Assembly: GCA_029269725.1 (NCBI GenBank) | Contig: JARJHS010000004.1 | Location: 62,001 to 126,000, forward strand | Direction: 5' to 3' | DNA length: 64,000 nucleotides | From: Pollutibacter soli | Lineage (GTDB): Bacteria > Bacteroidota > Bacteroidia > Chitinophagales > Chitinophagaceae | Shown here: positions 60,113 to 64,000 of the stretch, one piece after another | Numbering within the stretch: position 1 is the stretch's first letter | How the letters are laid out: every line of letters begins with the position of its first letter | Program-made: the position numbers and the translations under genes | The notes under the pieces: generated by a model | Seen by the model: the letters and a program-made list of their open reading frames with translations, nothing else | Database searches by the model: none | Told to the model about the DNA's origin: nothing

Positions 60113-62140
60113 GTGAATAAAGATACAAATATTCTCCCAGTAGGAGAAATCGAATGTTCATTTTTTGAACTTGCAACCAGGCATCGGGGCGTAATAAAAT
60201 CTCTTTCTGAAATTTGCGAACAAATCAAAACCGGAAAATTCAAAAATGTTATCGATGAGGTTCGAAGTAAAAAAAGCGTTGTTGAAAAGAAGGAGTATCA
60301 AAATTTAAAACTCAGTCTTTTACCTGCATTCAGCCCAGGTGTAAAGTACAAACCTACTGCACTAGACAAGGACCAGTTTACTAATCCTGATGACCTCACC
60401 GGTTTATTCCCGCTAGACTTAGATCATCCTGGACAGGATAACGAAAAAATAAAATCAATTCTTAGAGAATTTCCGTGGATTGTGATGGTATGTATTTCGG
60501 CAGGAGGTAAAGACCTGTTTGCAATTGGCAAATGCGACAGAGATCGATACCATGATTCTTATATTACAGCTGTAGATCAGCTGGCACAGCATGGCATAAG
60601 GTTGCCAGAAGGGCAGCAGAATCCCAACCGGTTACGGTATTTAAGTTATGATCCTGATTTGTATTTTAACTCATACGCCGTCGATATTCAAATACCTAGT
60701 GTAGTTATTCTATCTCCAGATAACGAAAGACACTTCTTAAAAATCCTGGACACACACAATCATAAGACGGGATCAAAGTATTGGATAGCAGGAGAAAGAA
60801 ATCATCATATAACTTCTGTTGCCGGTTCCTGCAATCAAAAGAAGATGAGTCGGGAATTCACAATAAGAATGATTGAAAAACATTGTGGGGATATGATCCA
60901 GGATTTTACCAGCTACAATGTCGCTGAAGAGGTAGACAAAGTCTATACACAATACCGTCATCAGCATGGTGCGAATCCCTGGCCCACTAATGGTGTAGAA
61001 AAGCAAACGAAGGTTGAGCAGCTTGAATACTTTCTTACACAGCGGTATAAACTTCGCCGTAATGTTATCACCAGGAAAATTGAGATCAACGGGATTCCAG
61101 CGGAAGTAAAAGAATTAAACACTGTCTATCTGGCTGGAGTGAAAGAGATAAATAAGTTGGGCTATGAAATTTTCGAACGTCTTATTCACAGCCATTTTAC
61201 TCCTGACTACAATCCGTTACTTGAATTCTTTGAAGCAAATAAATCCAGAACCCCCACAGGACTTATTGATAAACTCTTTGGTACAATTAAAAACGGGATG
61301 GGCTTTGAAGGTAGAGAATTCTTTCCTCAGTACGCAGAACACTTCGGTAAGAAATGGTTTGTAGGATTAATAGCATCTGCGTATGGTCATCACAGCCCGT
61401 TGTTATTAGTATTGTCAGGGATGGTTCAAGGGACCGGAAAAACAGAATGGTTCCGTCGATTACTACCGGCCGAACTTAAGCAGTACTATGCGGAAAGTAA
61501 GTTGGATAGAGAAAAAGATGATGAGATCCTGATGACTCAGAAATGGCTTGTCATGGATGATGAGATGGGGGGTAAAAGTAAAAGGGATGTTACCAGACTA
61601 AAAGAAGTATTAAGTAAGGATGAATTTACCCTACGAGAACCTTATGGGAGGCATAATGTTACCATAAAACGTTTAGCTGTTTTGTGTGGTACGTCTAATG
61701 ATTCAGAACTATTACACGACCCTACAGGCAACAGGCGAATTATTCCAATAGATGTTGAAAGTATTGATCAGGAGACTTACAATAGTATCGATAAAACGGA
61801 CCTGTTAATGGAAGCTTGGCATCTTTATCAATCTGGTTTTAACTGGAGGTTGACTAGCGATGATATTAAGCATCTCAAAGAAAATACTAAGGAATTCGAG
61901 GTTACTAATCCTGAATTTGATTTATTCACAAAGATGTTTGAGATACCTGGAGCAGATAATACAAATGTTATAGAGTTCACATCGAGTGAGGTAAAATCAA
62001 AGCTTGAAACAAGGTTTAGTCAGAAGTTGAATTCTACCAAACTTGGAATAGAAATTAAAAAGCTAGGCGGGGAACGTTTTAGTGTTCGGCGGAATGGTGC
62101 GGTGGTAAAGGTTTACAGGCTAATTGACAAAAACCCGTAG
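60113..62140 (+). CDS. Primase-helicase: BT4734/BF3469 domain plus VirE domain
   Basis: 675 residues from a GTG start. N-terminal BT4734-like primase-polymerase-type domain (about 1-210: FSPGVKYKPTALDKDQ, GLFPLDLDHPGQDN, CISAGGKDLFAIG), then a PriCT-like linker (about 220-300), and a VirE/SF3-like ATPase domain (about 380-600) with Walker A GMVQGTGKTEWFRR and Walker B KWLVMDDEMGG, followed by a sensor-like CGTSNDSELLHDPTGNRR. It probably initiates replication of the excised element at the repeats that start at its stop codon. Confidence 0.9.
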   Translation: MNKDTNILPVGEIECSFFELATRHRGVIKSLSEICEQIKTGKFKNVIDEVRSKKSVVEKKEYQNLKLSLLPAFSPGVKYKPTALDKDQFTNPDDLTGLFPLDLDHPGQDNEKIKSILREFPWIVMVCISAGGKDLFAIGKCDRDRYHDSYITAVDQLAQHGIRLPEGQQNPNRLRYLSYDPDLYFNSYAVDIQIPSVVILSPDNERHFLKILDTHNHKTGSKYWIAGERNHHITSVAGSCNQKKMSREFTIRMIEKHCGDMIQDFTSYNVAEEVDKVYTQYRHQHGANPWPTNGVEKQTKVEQLEYFLTQRYKLRRNVITRKIEINGIPAEVKELNTVYLAGVKEINKLGYEIFERLIHSHFTPDYNPLLEFFEANKSRTPTGLIDKLFGTIKNGMGFEGREFFPQYAEHFGKKWFVGLIASAYGHHSPLLLVLSGMVQGTGKTEWFRRLLPAELKQYYAESKLDREKDDEILMTQKWLVMDDEMGGKSKRDVTRLKEVLSKDEFTLREPYGRHNVTIKRLAVLCGTSNDSELLHDPTGNRRIIPIDVESIDQETYNSIDKTDLLMEAWHLYQSGFNWRLTSDDIKHLKENTKEFEVTNPEFDLFTKMFEIPGADNTNVIEFTSSEVKSKLETRFSQKLNSTKLGIEIKKLGGERFSVRRNGAVVKVYRLIDKNP

Positions 62141-62588
62141 ACAGGTAGACGGCATGTAGACGGCATTTTACAGGGTGCTGTCTACACGTCAAACGTAATG
62201 GCAGTGTGGGTTATAATAGAATTGTAGACAGGTAGACAACAATAATAAATATTAGATATAAAATAAAGAGAAGGTGAATAGACGCAGCACGTACACTGTT
62301 TTTTCCAACTTATAGAAAGTAGCTGACTACGCTGACTACGCTGACTACATTTCTTTTGATTTGGTACACCACCACACCCACCTTTCACCACACAGGACAT
62401 TAGAGAGAAGATTAACCGCGTAAACAGGCTATTCTATTGGGTTCGATTCTAAACGGGAATAAATTACGGTATTGATAATGAGCTAATTAATATTTAGGAG
62501 GTCCTATAATTAGCCGGTGTGTTAGTCAAACTGAAAATAATCCTGTTTTAAATTTAATACAACAGCATCTCCCGCATTTATTGTAGAC
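62137..62588. repeat. Iteron-like GTAGAC repeats, possible replication origin
   Basis: GTAGAC occurs at 62137, 62145, 62156, 62224, 62232 and 62583, and inverted (GTCTAC) at 62180; the tandem pairs GTAGACAGGTAGAC recur at 62137 and 62224. The rest of this 470-bp non-coding stretch contains three GCTGACTAC units (62322-62348) and is otherwise AT-rich. It lies directly behind the primase-helicase, where an origin would be expected. No gene seen; a 72-codon minus frame is Cys/Ser-rich and contains the tandem repeat, so it is a shadow. Confidence 0.5.
62322..62348 (+). repeat. 9-bp tandem repeat, three perfect copies
   Basis: GCTGACTAC in three exact head-to-tail copies (62322-62330, 62331-62339, 62340-62348), preceded by A and followed by A. 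Confidence 0.95.
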
Positions 62589-62608
62589 AGTTCAAAACGG
62601 ATTTCAGT

Positions 62609-62773
62609 ATGAGCGAACAAAAGAAAGCGAAGCAATCTAAACCGATCAGCTTCAGATTGAATGAAAAGTTTAATGCTATCCTGGAAAAGAAATACCAGGA
62701 CAGCGAGATAAGCAAGTATGGCAACAAATCCTTGTTTGTCCGGAAAGTGGTTATGGAAGCACTCGAAAAATAA
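62609..62773 (+). CDS. Small ribbon-helix-helix-like protein
   Basis: 54 residues, ATG 62609 to TAA 62771-62773. Lys-rich tail (MSEQKKAKQSK), then PISFRLNEKFNAILEKKY (strand and first helix) and KSLFVRKVVMEALEK (second helix), the layout of RHH regulators such as Arc/MobC-type accessory proteins. It probably binds DNA in the element, perhaps the repeats just upstream. The stop lies 10 bp before the next gene. Confidence 0.65.
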   Translation: MSEQKKAKQSKPISFRLNEKFNAILEKKYQDSEISKYGNKSLFVRKVVMEALEK

Positions 62774-62783
62774 TCAGCGTACT

Positions 62784-62984
62784 ATGAAGCATAGAAACTT
62801 CACGTATTTCACGATTCCAGGCGATTCTGACCACGTTATTCACGAAGGCAAGCGAATAACCAGAGAAGAATTAAACGCCCTCAGAAGCGACTTAGAGAGG
62901 CATTACGACCTATCTGTCATCTGTGTAGGGTTTAAGGATAGCCAGTACCGTACACCGTTAGTTAAAGAACGAAACAATTTTTAA
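62784..62984 (+). CDS. Small protein of unknown function
   Basis: 66 residues from ATG 62784 (MKHRNFTYFTIPGDSDHVIH); the longer frame starting 62718 overlaps the RHH gene and is rejected. Charged and probably globular (alpha/beta). No family recognised. Confidence 0.6.
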   Translation: MKHRNFTYFTIPGDSDHVIHEGKRITREELNALRSDLERHYDLSVICVGFKDSQYRTPLVKERNNF

Positions 62985-62993
62985 ATAAATCGT

Positions 62994-63494
62994 ATGGGCA
63001 TATTTAATACTAAAAAGAAATTGACTCCTGAAGAAGGATTATCAGCAATCAGGCAAATAATGAAGTTCGATGAACCCGCACCCGGAGCGAAACCAGAAGT
63101 AAAGCCGGAAGTGAAACCAACTGAGCAACCTAGTTCAACAGAGATCCTGGGAAGACTGGACCTGCTTACTCAAGCAGTTTTAAAGCTTGTACAGAAGCTT
63201 GACACAGTATCACAAACACAGGAGCAAATGAAACAGCAGATGTCAGCAAAGTTCCAGGTGGAAAAACCAAAGCCTGTAGAACCTTGGCCAGTAGAACTCG
63301 AACGAAAAAAGCATGACCGTGCACTTGAAAAATCTGCAGTAGGTATGACTGTTTTTCTTGCTAACAAGGCAAAAAAAGAACAGGATTTTAGGGAGAAAGC
63401 AAGTAAAAGATTAAAAGAACTACAGGCCGAATATCCCAGCAATCCAGAAGCAGTTAACGCGGCAATGATGCGAGAATTCATATTTCAGCAATGA
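62994..63494 (+). CDS. Coiled-coil protein of unknown function
   Basis: 166 residues. Short helix, a Pro/Lys/Glu linker (about 27-50, PEVKPEVKPTE), a coiled-coil helix (about 52-90, LGRLDLLTQAVLKLVQKLDTV), then a charged helix (about 100-166). Overlaps the next gene by 4 bp. Could be a phage accessory or scaffold protein; no match known to me. Confidence 0.6.
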   Translation: MGIFNTKKKLTPEEGLSAIRQIMKFDEPAPGAKPEVKPEVKPTEQPSSTEILGRLDLLTQAVLKLVQKLDTVSQTQEQMKQQMSAKFQVEKPKPVEPWPVELERKKHDRALEKSAVGMTVFLANKAKKEQDFREKASKRLKELQAEYPSNPEAVNAAMMREFIFQQ

Positions 63495-63694
63495 GGACGC
63501 CAAGTAATATCCCCGGATATCAGGAACTACTGAAGGAGTTCAAAAAACTTCTCAGGCTGTGTGAGGAATGGAGCACTATTCCGGAAGAAGGCGAAGACTC
63601 AGAGGAGAGAAAAATCTTCCGTAGACGGTTTGAAAATTTAAATATCAAGATCAGTAGGAACGGACTAAGAATATTGAACGAATCTTCTTTCTAA
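63491..63694 (+). CDS. Small helical protein of unknown function
   Basis: 67 residues, helical and charged (YQELLKEFKKLLRLCEEW). ATG 63491 overlaps the previous stop by 4 bp, so translation is coupled. Confidence 0.58.
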   Translation: MRTPSNIPGYQELLKEFKKLLRLCEEWSTIPEEGEDSEERKIFRRRFENLNIKISRNGLRILNESSF

Positions 63695-63758
63695 TGTGGG
63701 AAGCTTTCATGGTACGGCCGACCAATGTCTATAGTTGGCTCTTTTTAAAATTTAAAGT

Positions 63759-64000
63759 ATGAGTGCAAAGAAATATACTAACGGTGGCGATATCTGGGCA
63801 AAGTGGTTGCTGTATAAGAAAACTTGTGAAGCAGGTAAGAGGAAACAGCACGCAAGTGCGGGTAAGGTAGTAACCATTAGAGAGCCGCTCATTCCGACAC
63901 TTGGGAGTTTCTTGGATTATCTCGGTGTTAGTCATCCGACATGGAAAAGCTATCGGACTAAACCCGCATATAGAAACGAGTGTAATCAGGTTATGGAAGC
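63759..64000 (+). CDS. Probable phage terminase small subunit, truncated by window end
   Basis: 80 residues visible, no stop before the window edge. After a basic start, IPTLGSFLDYLGVSHPTW and KSYRTKPAYRNECNQVME form the HTH pattern (P-T-x-x-G-x-x-x-Y-L-G-[IV]-[SN]...[TS]-x-x-x-Y) of gp3-like DNA-packaging small subunits. If right, the large terminase and the head genes should follow just outside the window. Confidence 0.7.
   Translation, partial: MSAKKYTNGGDIWAKWLLYKKTCEAGKRKQHASAGKVVTIREPLIPTLGSFLDYLGVSHPTWKSYRTKPAYRNECNQVME

Larger units (their letters stand above)
52877..64000 (+). mobile_element. Integrated phage-like element (prophage or satellite), right end not in window
   Basis: Begins at the orphan tRNA end, with integrase as first gene. 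Contains, in order, small unknown genes, an exported Ntn hydrolase, a DUF4062 gene, a portal protein, an excisionase-type HTH, a primase/helicase, iteron-like repeats, small genes and a terminase-small-subunit-like gene. Gene density, small hypothetical genes, ATGA overlaps and visibly higher A+T distinguish it from the chromosome to the left. No relaxase or conjugation gene is visible, so an ICE is less likely than a phage or phage satellite. Confidence 0.8.

Noticed and set aside
62438-62458. GGGTTCGATTCT, a T-loop-like sequence on the plus strand, as a possible second att site
   Set aside because: The stem arms do not pair, the flanks differ from the 52877 site, and the integrated element clearly continues beyond it.
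1-64000. CRISPR arrays, rRNA genes, complete tRNA genes, IS transposases, riboswitches
   Set aside because: None recognised on reading both strands. The short tandem repeats seen lack the spacer regularity of CRISPR arrays.

Overview
The window looks like a piece of a Bacteroidota chromosome, most likely from the Chitinophagales/Sphingobacteriales side. The evidence is protein-level: three type IX secretion substrates (two with the PNP-type C-terminal sorting domain, one with the gliding-motility-type domain that contains FTPNDDGLND), lipoproteins with Bacteroidota-style signals, OmpA/porin-like beta-barrels, DUF4142 proteins, and a CrtI/CrtY/CrtZ/CruF-like carotenoid set. Starts rarely show a Shine-Dalgarno sequence, as expected for this phylum.

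Region 1 (0.4-13.8 kb): aldehyde dehydrogenase, glutathione peroxidase, a secreted subtilase, an M57-type metalloprotease lipoprotein, idi-crtI, a large Ig-like-repeat lipoprotein on the minus strand, then a beta-helix protein / diheme cytochrome / CruF-like trio. Region 2 (14-28 kb): HD-domain hydrolase, TPR adenylate cyclase, a 1910-residue secreted subtilase with a striking GIPLAN hexapeptide-repeat segment, a nucleotide-transporter-like protein with HEAT repeats overlapping a cyclic-nucleotide-binding gene, then crtY and crtZ. Carotenoid genes are spread over 21 kb and no phytoene synthase is visible. Region 3 (28-42 kb): a stress-flavoured neighbourhood with a LOG-family hydrolase, DNA ligase D (no Ku seen), two low-complexity disordered proteins, a YihY-type membrane protein, two DUF4142 proteins, a low-affinity-iron-permease-family protein and two FMN-binding-split-barrel-like proteins. 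Region 4 (42-52.8 kb): VOC protein plus sulfatase, a DPP-IV-type peptidase, LysE exporter, GNAT, PAS protein, a T9SS type B protein and an M24 aminopeptidase.

Region 5 (about 52.88 kb to the end): an integrated mobile element. Its left edge carries a 22-bp orphan tRNA 3' end next to a tyrosine integrase. Inside are small unknown proteins, a secreted proteasome-beta-like Ntn hydrolase, a DUF4062 (TIR-like) protein, a phage portal protein standing away from other head genes, an excisionase-type HTH, a BT4734-type primase/VirE helicase followed by iteron-like repeats, a ribbon-helix-helix-like small protein and, cut by the window end, a probable terminase small subunit. It is either a prophage with unusual gene order or a phage satellite. 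The combination of DUF4062 protein, detached portal and secreted Ntn hydrolase is the least explained part of the window.

Interspersed palindromic repeats (AACGT-rich, CCTGGCAGGT and GTAGAGACGC families) lie at gene ends throughout the chromosomal part and in two cases supply the last codons and stop of a gene.
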